Source: Paractinoplanes aksuensis (GTDB lineage: Bacteria; Actinomycetota; Actinomycetes; Mycobacteriales; Micromonosporaceae). Taken from it: a DNA stretch of 64,000 bases. A program made the translations under genes and the position numbers. Where the stretch lies: NCBI RefSeq assembly GCF_024137025.1, contig NZ_JAMYJR010000002.1, forward strand, positions 310,001 to 374,000. Direction: 5' to 3'. The first letter of the stretch is position 1; each line of letters starts with the position of its first letter. This document shows positions 42,063 to 50,650 of this stretch, piece after piece. Under the pieces are notes generated by a model. It worked only from the letters and a program-made list of their open reading frames with translations. It made no database searches and was not told the origin of the DNA.

Positions 42063-42879
42063 AGACCGCATCGCTCGCACAAGTTTGTATCTAGTTTTGG
42101 TGGCCGGCCTTCTGGTGGTGGTCGGGCCGTTCCTGTGGATGCTGCTGTCGTCGTTCAAGACCGAGGCCGAGATCCGCTCGGTGCCGCCGACCTGGTGGCC
42201 GTCCACGTGGTCGCCGGCCAACTACCGCGACCTGTTCGACCGGCTCGACTTCCCGCAGTACTTCGCCAACTCGGCCATCGTGGCCGTGCTGGTGACCGCG
42301 GGCAACCTGCTGTTCTGCTCGCTGCTCGGGTACGCGCTGGCCAAGCTCGACTTCCCCGGGCGCAAGGCGCTGTTCCTGGTCGTGCTGGGCATGCTGATGG
42401 TGCCGGGCATGGTGACCTTCGTCCCGCAGTTCGTGCTCGTGTCGAACATGGGACTGGCCAATTCGTACGCCGGACTGGTGTTGCCCTTCCTGGCCGGGCC
42501 CTTCGGCGTGTTCCTGATGCGCCAGTTCCTGCTGGCGATCCCGGACGACCTGATCGAGGCGGCCCGGGTCGACGGGGCCGGCGAGTGGCGGATCTTCTGG
42601 CGGGTCGTGCTGCCGCTGTGCAAGCCGGCCCTGGCCACGCTGGGGATCCTCACCTTCCTGAGCTCGTGGAACAACTTCCTGTGGCCGCTGGTGGTGGCCA
42701 CGACCGACGACAAGTACACGCTGCCGGTGGCGCTCGCGCTGTACGCCATCGGGCAGAACCGCATCTACTACGGCCTGCTGCTCGCGGGCGCGGTCGTGGT
42801 GGTGCTGCCCGTCCTGATCGTCTTCCTGGCGCTGCAGCGGCATTTCATGCGCGGCATCGCCACCACCGGACTCAAGTAG
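42055..42879 (+). CDS. Sugar ABC transporter permease (MalG type)
   Basis: A 274-residue six-helix permease; EAARVDGAGEWRIFWRVVLPL is the EAA loop and PFLWMLLSSFKTEAEI the typical start region. ATG 42055 overlaps the previous permease by 8 bases; a GTG at 42052 is also in frame. It completes the heterodimeric channel for the imported saccharide. Confidence 0.92.
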   Translation: MTRDRIARTSLYLVLVAGLLVVVGPFLWMLLSSFKTEAEIRSVPPTWWPSTWSPANYRDLFDRLDFPQYFANSAIVAVLVTAGNLLFCSLLGYALAKLDFPGRKALFLVVLGMLMVPGMVTFVPQFVLVSNMGLANSYAGLVLPFLAGPFGVFLMRQFLLAIPDDLIEAARVDGAGEWRIFWRVVLPLCKPALATLGILTFLSSWNNFLWPLVVATTDDKYTLPVALALYAIGQNRIYYGLLLAGAVVVVLPVLIVFLALQRHFMRGIATTGLK

Positions 42880-42890
42880 GGGCTTCTCTC

Positions 42891-44402
42891 ATGCGAAGAC
42901 TGCTCGTGCCTCTGTTGGCCCTCGTGATGATCGTCAGTGGAACCCAGGTGGCGCAGGCCGCGCCCGACCCGCTGCGTACCTATGCCGCGGACACCTGGAA
43001 GTCCCTCGTAGCCATGACCGACCCGGCGACCGGGCTCGTGGCCGACAACATCCCGGGAGATCTGTCCGCTCCGGATGCTTACACGTCGCCGACCAATATC
43101 GGCGGCTACATGTGGTCGGCCCTGGTCGCCCAGAAGCTCGGCCTGATCTCCTCGCGCGAAGCAACATCGCGCGTCTCCCGGACGCTCGACACGTTGGCGA
43201 CTCTGCGCCATCACAACGAATCGGGCATGTTCTACAACTGGTACGACCCGCACACCGGGGCGGTGCTGACCGTGCTGCCGGACGGCACGGCGGTGACGCC
43301 GTTCCTGTCCAGCGTCGACAACGGGTGGCTGGCCGCGGCGCTGCAGGTCGTGCAGGGCGGTTTCCCGTCGCTGCGGGCCAAGGCGGCCCGAGTGCTCGAC
43401 CGGATGGACTTCGGGTTCTACTTCAACCCGGCCGCCGTCTCCCCCATCGGCACCCGCGGGCTGATCCGCGGCGGCTTCTGGGACACCCAGCCCACCGGCT
43501 GTTCCGTCGCTCAGGACGGCGTCTGGTTCACCTGCAACCACTACGACATCACCGTGACCGAGCCTCGGATGGCCACGTATCTGGGCATCGGCTCGGGGCA
43601 GATCCCGGCCACGGCGTATTTCGACACCATGCGCACGCTGCCCGACAACTGCGACTACTCGTGGCAGGAGATGCAACCGCAGGGCTTCACGACCACGCAC
43701 CTCGGCCGGCAGGTCTATGAGGGCTCGTACCGGTATCGGGGCATCACTTTTGTGCCGTCGTGGGGTGGCGACATGTTCGAGGCGCTGATGCCCGATCTGT
43801 TCGTGCCCGAGGCGAAGTGGGGGCCGCGGAGCTGGGGCCGCAACCACCCGGCGACGGTGGCAGCGCAGATCGAGCACGGGCTCAACGACGCCAGGTACGG
43901 CTACTGGGGCTTCTCGCCCGCGTCGAACCCGTTCGGCGGGTACGGGGTGTACGGCGTGGACGCCATGGGCATGGACACCGACGGCTACCCGTCCGATGTC
44001 GAGGGCGGCAAGTACGACGCCGGGTTCGGCGACTGCCGTCCGGCCGGGCCGCCCGCCGTCTACGGCGATGGCGTGGTCACGCCGCACGCGGCTTTCCTGG
44101 CCTTGCCGTACGCACCCAAGCCGGTTCTTCAGAATCTGGCGAAGATCAAAAAGGACCTGGGTGCGTACGGACCGGGAGGGTTCTACGACGCGGTGGCGGT
44201 GCGCTCGGGAACGGTGGCGAAGCGGTATCTCTCGCTCGACCAGTCAATGATCATGGGCGCGCTGGGTAACTACCTCGCTCAGGACGTGATCAAGAAGGCG
44301 TTCGTGACGCCGCGGTTCGAGCGGGCGGTCAAGCCGCTGCTGGCCCGCGAGACGTTCAACGTGCCGGCCGGGCAACGACTGCCGCAACTGGGAGGTCGAT
44401 GA
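42891..44402 (+). CDS. Secreted glycoamylase-fold (PF10091/GH144-like) glycoside hydrolase
   Basis: A 503-residue secreted enzyme with signal peptide MRRLLVPLLALVMIVSGTQV-AQA and an (alpha/alpha)6-type domain. Motifs GGFWDTQPTGC, YRGITFVPSWGGDMFEALMP and YGDGVVTPHAAFLALPYAP fit the glycoamylase-like family (PF10091), to which beta-1,2-glucanases of GH144 belong. I infer it degrades an extracellular glucan or similar polymer to supply the ABC transporter. The exact linkage is not assigned. It is the fifth gene of the operon; the GH39 ATG follows its TGA without a gap. Confidence 0.8.
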   Translation: MRRLLVPLLALVMIVSGTQVAQAAPDPLRTYAADTWKSLVAMTDPATGLVADNIPGDLSAPDAYTSPTNIGGYMWSALVAQKLGLISSREATSRVSRTLDTLATLRHHNESGMFYNWYDPHTGAVLTVLPDGTAVTPFLSSVDNGWLAAALQVVQGGFPSLRAKAARVLDRMDFGFYFNPAAVSPIGTRGLIRGGFWDTQPTGCSVAQDGVWFTCNHYDITVTEPRMATYLGIGSGQIPATAYFDTMRTLPDNCDYSWQEMQPQGFTTTHLGRQVYEGSYRYRGITFVPSWGGDMFEALMPDLFVPEAKWGPRSWGRNHPATVAAQIEHGLNDARYGYWGFSPASNPFGGYGVYGVDAMGMDTDGYPSDVEGGKYDAGFGDCRPAGPPAVYGDGVVTPHAAFLALPYAPKPVLQNLAKIKKDLGAYGPGGFYDAVAVRSGTVAKRYLSLDQSMIMGALGNYLAQDVIKKAFVTPRFERAVKPLLARETFNVPAGQRLPQLGGR

Positions 44403-46187
44403 ATGACGATCGAGGACCAGGCCCGATCCCGCTGGGCGACGCTGATGGGCGGCGGCGGGGCCCAGGACCGTACGCCGGGCCGGCCGCAGGAGTCGTCGCT
44501 GCCCGCACCGACCGGGGTCTTCGCGGTCAGCGGCCGGGGCGTGGTCACCGTGTCGTGGGACGCGGTGCCCGGCGCCATCGGCTACGCGGTGCACCGGGCC
44601 GACGCGGCCGACGGCCCGTTCGAGGTCGTCGACCACGGCGGCGGGGACGTCCTGGCCGTGCCGCACGGCCCGTACGCGGACACCACCGCCGGGCGTGGCG
44701 GCTGGTACGCGGTGGCCGCCCTCGAGACGGTGACCGCGCTCGGCCCGATCTCGACCCCGGTCCCCGCCGTGGACATCTCGCAGCCACCCATGGTGACCGT
44801 CAACGTCGGCGCCGACCCCACGCCGCTACCGCGGGTGTGGGAGGCGATGGTCGGCTCGGAACACCTGTCGCACCTGCTCTCGACCGAGGTCACCGGCGGG
44901 CGGCTGATCGGTGAGGAGCTGACCGAGGCGCTCCGCCGCGTGCACGACGAACTGGGCGTACGCACGGTCCGCGCGCACCACATCCTCGGTGACGACGTGG
45001 GTGTCTACCGCGAGGTCGACGGCGAGCCGGTGCACGACTTCAGCCGGGTCGACCGGATCTACGACGCCGTCCGCGAGCTCGGCCTGACCCCGGTCGTCGA
45101 GTTCGGGTACATGCCCCGCGACCTGGCCCGCGACCCGTCGCGGACGGTCTTCACGTATCAGGGGATCATCTCGCCGCCGCGGGACTGGGACCGCTGGTAC
45201 GAGCTGATCCGGGCCTTCACCGCGCACGTGGTCGAGCGGTACGGCCTCGACGAGGTGCGCTCGCGGTGGTGGTTCGAGGTGTGGAACGAGGCCAACCTCT
45301 CGGTGTTCTGGTCCGGCACGGCCGAGGAGTACTGGCAGCTGTACGAGGTCACGGCGCGGGCGGTCCGGTCCGTCGACCCCGGTCTGCGGGTCGGTGGCCC
45401 GGCCACGGCCGCGGTCGGCTGGGTCGAGGACACCCCGGACACGGCCGACTTCGTGTCGACCCACGTGTACGGGACGCTGCCGCTCGACCTGCGCCCGCTG
45501 GCCGGCGACCGCCCGCTGCTGTGGACCGAGTGGGGGGTCACGGCCACCCACGGCCACCCGGTCAACGACTCCGTGTTCGCAGCGGCGTTCCTGCTCAAGG
45601 GCATGCAGTCGGCGGCCGGGCGGATCGACGCGCTCGCGCCGTGGGTGGCCAGCGACCACTTCGAGGAGCTGGGCCGCCCGCAACGGCTGTTCCACGGCGG
45701 GTTCGGGCTGCTGACCGTGGGCAACCTGGCCAAGCCGAAGTTCTGGGCGCTGGCCCTGGCGGCCAGGCTCGGGCCCGAGGAGTTGCCGGTGGCGCTGTCC
45801 GGCGACGGTGCGAACAGCCTGGTCACGGCATGGGCGTCGCGCTACGAGGACGGCGGGACCGGGGTGCTGCTGGTCAACAGCACCCTCGACCAGAGCCGGG
45901 CCACGGGCGACCCGCACCTGCACCGCACGGTGGTGCTGCGGCCGGGTCTGACCGCGCCGCACCGCCTGCGGATGTGGCGGGTCGACGAGACCCACGGCAA
46001 CCTGGCCGCTCAATTCGACGGCGACTGGCCGACGCCGGCGCAGTGGGAGGAGCTGGCCGAGCAGGACAAGCTCGACGAGTCGGAGCCGGCCCGCCGGGTC
46101 GCGCCCGGCGAGGACGTGACCCTGGAAGTGCCCAGCCCGGGCATCGTGTTCCTGGAGTTCCGCCCTACTCCGACCAGGACCGGGTGA
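44403..46187 (+). CDS. GH39-family glycosidase, cytoplasmic
   Basis: A 594-residue enzyme. Residues 35-125 form a fibronectin III-like domain, and 130 onward is a TIM barrel of clan GH-A. Acid/base Glu296 is in FEVWNEANLSVFW, nucleophile Glu376 in LLWTEWGV, the spacing and motifs of GH39 (beta-xylosidase / alpha-iduronidase family). It lacks a signal peptide, so it should hydrolyse the imported oligosaccharide inside the cell. Its ATG directly follows the previous TGA. The 3' end overlaps the opposite phosphotransferase by 23 bases. Confidence 0.85.
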   Translation: MTIEDQARSRWATLMGGGGAQDRTPGRPQESSLPAPTGVFAVSGRGVVTVSWDAVPGAIGYAVHRADAADGPFEVVDHGGGDVLAVPHGPYADTTAGRGGWYAVAALETVTALGPISTPVPAVDISQPPMVTVNVGADPTPLPRVWEAMVGSEHLSHLLSTEVTGGRLIGEELTEALRRVHDELGVRTVRAHHILGDDVGVYREVDGEPVHDFSRVDRIYDAVRELGLTPVVEFGYMPRDLARDPSRTVFTYQGIISPPRDWDRWYELIRAFTAHVVERYGLDEVRSRWWFEVWNEANLSVFWSGTAEEYWQLYEVTARAVRSVDPGLRVGGPATAAVGWVEDTPDTADFVSTHVYGTLPLDLRPLAGDRPLLWTEWGVTATHGHPVNDSVFAAAFLLKGMQSAAGRIDALAPWVASDHFEELGRPQRLFHGGFGLLTVGNLAKPKFWALALAARLGPEELPVALSGDGANSLVTAWASRYEDGGTGVLLVNSTLDQSRATGDPHLHRTVVLRPGLTAPHRLRMWRVDETHGNLAAQFDGDWPTPAQWEELAEQDKLDESEPARRVAPGEDVTLEVPSPGIVFLEFRPTPTRTG

Positions 46188-46833
46188 CCGCCAGGTTCTC
46201 CTGCCACCGGCGGCGGGCGGCGGTGGGCCCGGTGCGGAAGCGCTCGACGAAGCTTTCGCACCGGGCCACGGCCGCCTGCTTCCGGCGCGCCCACGAGGGC
46301 CGGACGCCGTACCCGGCGAACAGCTCACCGAGGTCGGCCACGGCCCGCGGGTGATGCCGACGCACGATCCACTCGCACCAGGCGACGTCCTCGATGCGGT
46401 CGCCCGGGTGGGCCCACTCCCAGTCGAGCAGCCCGGTCACCCGGAACGTGTCCTGGTCGAACAGCATGTTGTTGGGGCCGAAGTCGCCATGGACGACGAC
46501 CCAGCCGGTGCCGGCGGCGGTGCCGGGGAAGACGCGGCCGACGTCGACCTGCTGCAGGCGGCGCAGCAGCTCGCCGCACGAGCGCAGCACGGGACGGGCC
46601 AGGCCCTCGTCGATCAGGTCCTGGCCGTGCAGGCCGGGGAGCTGCTCGAGTTCGAGGGCGCCCTCCGGGGTGCCGAGGACGGCCGGCACGGGGAAGCCGG
46701 CCGGGAGTCGTTCGAGGACGCTCAGCTCGGTCCCGCGGCGCAGCACCTCGTCGATGCCGCCCTGGTACCGCTTGAGCACGACGTTCCCGTCGCCGCGGGT
46801 GTCGTTCGTGTACCCGTGCCGCAGTGGCCGCAC
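46165..46833 (-). CDS. APH-fold phosphotransferase
   Basis: A 222-residue kinase of the aminoglycoside phosphotransferase/choline kinase fold, lacking a full N-lobe: it starts MRPLRHGYTNDTRGDGNVVL. Catalytic VVHGDFGPNN and metal-binding LLDWEWAHPGD are intact. Such stand-alone APH proteins may act on small alcohols or antibiotics; specificity is unknown. Tail-to-tail overlap with GH39 is 23 bases. Confidence 0.82.
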   Translation of the reverse strand: MRPLRHGYTNDTRGDGNVVLKRYQGGIDEVLRRGTELSVLERLPAGFPVPAVLGTPEGALELEQLPGLHGQDLIDEGLARPVLRSCGELLRRLQQVDVGRVFPGTAAGTGWVVVHGDFGPNNMLFDQDTFRVTGLLDWEWAHPGDRIEDVAWCEWIVRRHHPRAVADLGELFAGYGVRPSWARRKQAAVARCESFVERFRTGPTAARRRWQENLAVTRSWSE

Positions 46834-47001
46834 CGCCCCTCCCCTCCTTGCCGGGCGATCCTACGACCCGCGCCTACCGCCTTCCTCCCACGCCCACGCC
46901 GCCGCTCGTTCCCGGCGAGCTTTCGCGGGGCGATCCGCGCGCCCCGCTCCGGCTCCGCACCGCGTTCGTGCCGCCCGACCCCTGAGCGATGCGGTCCGGC
47001 T

Positions 47002-47790
47002 CTACACGCCGGTCGGGCCCTGGGCGATGCGGTCCGCGGCGACGGCCGGACCGCCGCGCCAGTAGCCGAACGCCTCGATCCACCAGGTGAGACCAGCCTT
47101 GGCGTACGGAGCGGTCTGTTCCACGGCCGTGGCCGCGTCGGTGGCACCCTCCAGCACGAAGTCGTACGGCTGGTTCACCAAGCGCTGATGCCGGGCCGAC
47201 TCCTCCCGCACGTAAGCGACGGTGGCGGCGAACTCTTCGAGGGGAACGTTGCGATCGCGCTGATGCTCGTAGAGCGGCATGGCGCCGTCGAAGCGGGCGG
47301 CCCGACGCAGGCCGGGACGGTTCGGCCACATCCCACCGCACCAGATCGGGATGCGACCGGCGCCCCACTCGGCCCACAAGTCGATGAGCTGCTCGATCCC
47401 CTCGTCGAGAGCCCGTCCCCGGGTACGCGGGTCAGCGTCAAGCCCGAAGTCCGTGAACTCGCGATCGAGCGACCCGATGATCGGCAACACCGTGAGCCGG
47501 CCCCCGGACAACACGTTGAGGGCAGCCGTCTCCTGCGCTACATCCTGAACCGGCCGCCGCGGCAGCACGACGGTGACGATGATCCGCACCCGCTCGGTCC
47601 GGGCCGCGATCGCCGACGCGGCCACCACCGTGTTCGTCACCGGCCAGTCCGGCTCGTGATAGAGCAGGTGGTCCCACAGATGCACGCCGTCCCAGCCGTG
47701 CCGCTCAGCCGCAACGCCCAACTCGACCAGCCGGCGCACGTCCCCGAACGCCCCGACGGTCGGCAACCCCACGGCGTACTTCAATCCCAT
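47002..47790 (-). CDS. LLM-class flavin/F420-dependent oxidoreductase
   Basis: A 262-residue luciferase-like TIM barrel: KYAVGLPTVGAFGDVRRLVE, GWDGVHLWDHLLYH and VLPRRPVQDVAQETAALNVL, RLTVLPIIGS are typical of actinobacterial F420-dependent LLM proteins. It is short, as in the smaller sub-group. The substrate is unknown. The ATG 47790 gives the conventional start MGLKYAVGLP; the frame is open further upstream but without similarity. Confidence 0.85.
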   Translation of the reverse strand: MGLKYAVGLPTVGAFGDVRRLVELGVAAERHGWDGVHLWDHLLYHEPDWPVTNTVVAASAIAARTERVRIIVTVVLPRRPVQDVAQETAALNVLSGGRLTVLPIIGSLDREFTDFGLDADPRTRGRALDEGIEQLIDLWAEWGAGRIPIWCGGMWPNRPGLRRAARFDGAMPLYEHQRDRNVPLEEFAATVAYVREESARHQRLVNQPYDFVLEGATDAATAVEQTAPYAKAGLTWWIEAFGYWRGGPAVAADRIAQGPTGV

Positions 47791-48178
47791 CCCCCGCACC
47801 CTACTGACCACCCGCCGACCCACAGCAGCCCGAGCGCCGAACCCGCTCAGACCACACGCCCGGTCACCCCTCCGGGCCGGCCGACACTCGGCCGGGGCAC
47901 AGGCGGCCGGTCGGCGCTCACTCCGCAGCGCGACCACTTGAAGCCGACCAGCGGCGGGACCGAGGCGTGTGCGCGGGCTGAACAACCCGCGGATGCCGGT
48001 CACTCAGACCGTAGGCCGCCGTTCCGGGCCGACCGGCGCTCTGGGCCGACCGGGGCTCTGGGCCGACCGGCGCTCGGACGGCGGCGTGCGGGCGCAGGGC
48101 GGCGCTCCAACCGCAGCCGGAGCGGAGCGCTCGGACGACGGCGTGCGTGGCGCTGGAACCGCGGCGGGTGCGGGGGCG
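47791..48178. other. Gene-free gap with short tandem repeat
   Basis: No coding frame with family similarity. At 48026-48076 a 17-base unit, GGGCCGACCGGCGCTCT, occurs three times in tandem (second and third slightly altered). The remainder is very GC-rich and separates two genes read leftward. Confidence 0.45.
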
Positions 48179-49387
48179 TCAGTCGGTGGGGCCGGGGCCG
48201 GCGGGGTTCCAGGCGCGGCGGCGGCCGGAGCGGACGACGACGGCCACGATGCCGAGCAGCAGCACGACGCCGGCGCCGATGGCGGCGAACAATAAGGCGT
48301 TGCGCTGGGACTGGTCGCGCCGGGCGGCCAGCGCCACCGCGGCCGGGTCGTTGGCGCCCACCCGCTCGGGCGCCGGCTCGGCGCGGCCCTCGGTGTCGAG
48401 CGTCGCGGTGAGCGCCCGATACGGATTGAGCGCCCCCCGCCCGTACTCGGGACTGGACGGCCCACCGGGGACCGGGTCGGCCGTGGCCACGATCCGCTGG
48501 CGCACCTGGGCCGGCGTGATCGCCGGGAAGCGCTGCTTGAGCAGGGCCGCCGTCGCCGACACGAACGGCGTGGCGAAGCTCGTGCCGCTGACCGTGGTGT
48601 GCCCCGACACCCGGTTGGCCGCGGTGACGGGCTCGCCGATCGCCACCAGGTCGACGTAGGTGCCGCGCTGGGAGAACGACGCCCGGACGCCGCTGCTGGT
48701 GATCGCCCCGACCCCGATCACCCCCGAGTACTTCGCCGGGAACGGGTCGGGGTTGCCGTCCTCGGGCCTGCCCTTGTTGCCGACCGCCGCCACCACGACG
48801 ACGCCGGCCGCGATCGCCCGGGCCACCGCGGCCTGCACCGCATCGTTGTCCTCGGTCATCACCAGCGAGAGGTTGATCACGTCGGCCTCGCCCTCGTCGA
48901 CCGCCCAGTCGATCGCGTCGGCGAACTGGGCCGGGGACCCGCGGTCGCCCACCACGTCGTCGCCGATCTCGAGCTGCTCGCTGATCCGCACCGGGACGAT
49001 GACCGCGTCGGGGGCCAGCCCCTGGAACCCGGTATCGGTCGCCGGCGAGGCCCCGATGATGCTCGCGACCGCGGTGCCGTGCCCGGCGCAATCCTGCCGC
49101 CCGGAATCCTCACCGTGCAGGAAGTCGGCGCCCTGCTCGACCCGTCCGCGCAGCTGGGGATGCTCGGCGTCGACCCCGGAGTCGATCACGGCGACCCGCA
49201 CCCCCGCGCCCGTGGCGAACCCGGCCAGCCGCTTGGGGTCGTACACCTGATCCTCGGTCGGCACCCCCGCGGCGACCGGCGCCGCCGCACCCGGCTGCTC
49301 ACAGATGACGGCCGCGCGGGCCGGCGCGGGGACCGTCAGCACCGCGGCGAGAACCACCACGGCGGCGACCAGCCGACGCCTGCCCAT
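48179..49387 (-). CDS. Mycosin-like membrane-anchored subtilase
   Basis: A 402-residue S8 protease with signal peptide (LVAAVVVLAAVLTVPAPARA), catalytic Asp in VIDSGVD, His in CAGHGTAVASI, Ser in SGTSFATPFVSA and a C-terminal membrane helix (ALLFAAIGAGVVLLLGIVAVVV) followed by RSGRRR. This layout is that of MycP mycosins of type VII secretion, facing the outside. No esx/ecc genes lie in the window, so it is either an orphan or serves a locus elsewhere. ATG 49387 has GGAGGTGC 3 bases upstream. It is divergent from the cobalamin riboswitch. Confidence 0.87.
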   Translation of the reverse strand: MGRRRLVAAVVVLAAVLTVPAPARAAVICEQPGAAAPVAAGVPTEDQVYDPKRLAGFATGAGVRVAVIDSGVDAEHPQLRGRVEQGADFLHGEDSGRQDCAGHGTAVASIIGASPATDTGFQGLAPDAVIVPVRISEQLEIGDDVVGDRGSPAQFADAIDWAVDEGEADVINLSLVMTEDNDAVQAAVARAIAAGVVVVAAVGNKGRPEDGNPDPFPAKYSGVIGVGAITSSGVRASFSQRGTYVDLVAIGEPVTAANRVSGHTTVSGTSFATPFVSATAALLKQRFPAITPAQVRQRIVATADPVPGGPSSPEYGRGALNPYRALTATLDTEGRAEPAPERVGANDPAAVALAARRDQSQRNALLFAAIGAGVVLLLGIVAVVVRSGRRRAWNPAGPGPTD

Positions 49388-49469
49388 CGAGCACCTCCGA
49401 AGCCTGTGGCAACGATTCGCATGGATGGTATCGAGGGGGTGCGACAGTTCCTGTTGTGCGTTCAGCTTC

Positions 49470-49620
49470 CACACAGTTAGGTTGTGGGCACCATCTGCGG
49501 CGCCGTGAGAGAAACCGGTGGGAATCCGGTGCGGTCGCGCCACTGTGAACGAGGGCCCCGGCCTTCGTGAGTCAGGACGCTCACCCGTCGCAGCCTGTCA
49601 TTCGGGACGCGTCATCCCGC
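49470..49620 (+). ncRNA. Cobalamin (B12) riboswitch
   Basis: The leader of cbtB contains the landmarks of a cobalamin aptamer in order: GAAACCGGTGGGAATCCGG, GCCACTGTGA (the B12-box region) and GAGTCAGGACGCT, followed by a hairpin GGGACGCGTCATCCC immediately before AAGGAGG. The last hairpin next to the ribosome binding site suggests control at translation. With high B12 the downstream cobalt transporter would be switched off. Confidence 0.92.
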
Positions 49621-49635
49621 AAGGAGGTTCCTGCC

Positions 49636-49839
49636 ATGCCCAAGGCCACGACCGCAGGCCACGTGAGCACCCCCGCTGTCTCTCCGCGGCTGCTCTGGAC
49701 GGCTCTCGCCGTTGTCGCATTCATGCTGCTGATCACCTATCTGGTCGCGTTCGACCAGGGTGCGGTGTCGCAGAGCGGCATGTACCTGCACGAGCTCATG
49801 CACGACGGTCGCCACCTGCTCGGCGTCCCGTGCCACTGA
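49636..49839 (+). CDS. cbtB: Cobalt transporter subunit CbtB
   Basis: A 67-residue membrane protein with one helix (LLWTALAVVAFMLLITYLVAF) and the conserved His-rich C-terminus MYLHELMHDGRHLLGVPCH, which probably binds the metal. It is directly under the cobalamin riboswitch, with AAGGAGG upstream of the ATG. It overlaps cbtA by 10 bases. Confidence 0.92.
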   Translation: MPKATTAGHVSTPAVSPRLLWTALAVVAFMLLITYLVAFDQGAVSQSGMYLHELMHDGRHLLGVPCH

Positions 49840-50600
49840 CCGACGGTTCGAAGGCGCCCACGTTCGGCGCCCTGCTGCTCCGGGGCCTGCTCGCAGGTCT
49901 CATCGCCGGTCTGCTGGCCGGCTTCTTCTCGTACGGCTTCGGCGAGCCCAAGGTCGACGCAGCCATCGCCATCGAGGAGGCGGCCGCACCGGCCCCCGCC
50001 GCCGACGCCGGCCCCGAGGAGGAACCGCTCGTCAGCCGCGACGGCCAGAAGGGCGGGCTGTTCCTGGCCACCGGCCTGTACGGCGCGGCCATGGGCGGAC
50101 TGCTCGCCGTCGCGTACACGCTGCTGCGCCGCCGCCTGCGCACGCCGAGCGACACCCGCGCGGCCCTGAGCCTGGCCGGCGCGGCCCTGCTCGGGGTGGT
50201 GCTGGTCCCGTACGTCAAATATCCGCCGAACCCACCGGCCGTCGGCGACCCCGAGACGATCAACCAGAGAACGATCAGCTACCTGGCCATCGTGGTCATC
50301 GGGCTGGTCGCGGTCTGGGCCGCCGTGGTGGCGCAACGCACCCAGCCCACCGAGTGGCGCAAAGCGGCGGCCGCCGTGCTCGGCTTCCTGGTCGTCGTGG
50401 TGATCGGGTACGCGCTGCTGCCCAACATCAACGAGGTGCCCGAGACGTTCCCGCCCGACCTGCTGTGGTCGTTCCGGCTGGCCTCGCTCGGCACCCAGGC
50501 TGTGCTGTGGGTCGTGCTCGGCATTGCGTTCGCCGCGCTGCTGTCGCTGGGCCGCCGACCGGCCGGCCGGCCCGAGCGGGAGTTTGTCGCCACCGCCTGA
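49830..50600 (+). CDS. cbtA: Cobalt transporter CbtA
   Basis: A 256-residue protein with about five helices, beginning ALLLRGLLAGLIAGLLAGFFSYGF and GEPKVDAAIAIEE, with EEEPLVSRDGQKGGLFLATGLYG, KYPPNPPAVGDPETINQRT and NEVPETFPPDLLWSFRLASLGTQ, all typical of CbtA. CbtAB is a B12-regulated cobalt uptake system. GTG 49830 lies inside the cbtB tail, so translation is coupled. The nearest gene beyond is not related. Confidence 0.92.
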   Translation: MPLTDGSKAPTFGALLLRGLLAGLIAGLLAGFFSYGFGEPKVDAAIAIEEAAAPAPAADAGPEEEPLVSRDGQKGGLFLATGLYGAAMGGLLAVAYTLLRRRLRTPSDTRAALSLAGAALLGVVLVPYVKYPPNPPAVGDPETINQRTISYLAIVVIGLVAVWAAVVAQRTQPTEWRKAAAAVLGFLVVVVIGYALLPNINEVPETFPPDLLWSFRLASLGTQAVLWVVLGIAFAALLSLGRRPAGRPEREFVATA

Positions 50601-50650
50601 CCGGCGGGCATCGCTTGATCGAAGGTGCGCGTCGTCCTCGGCGCGCACCT

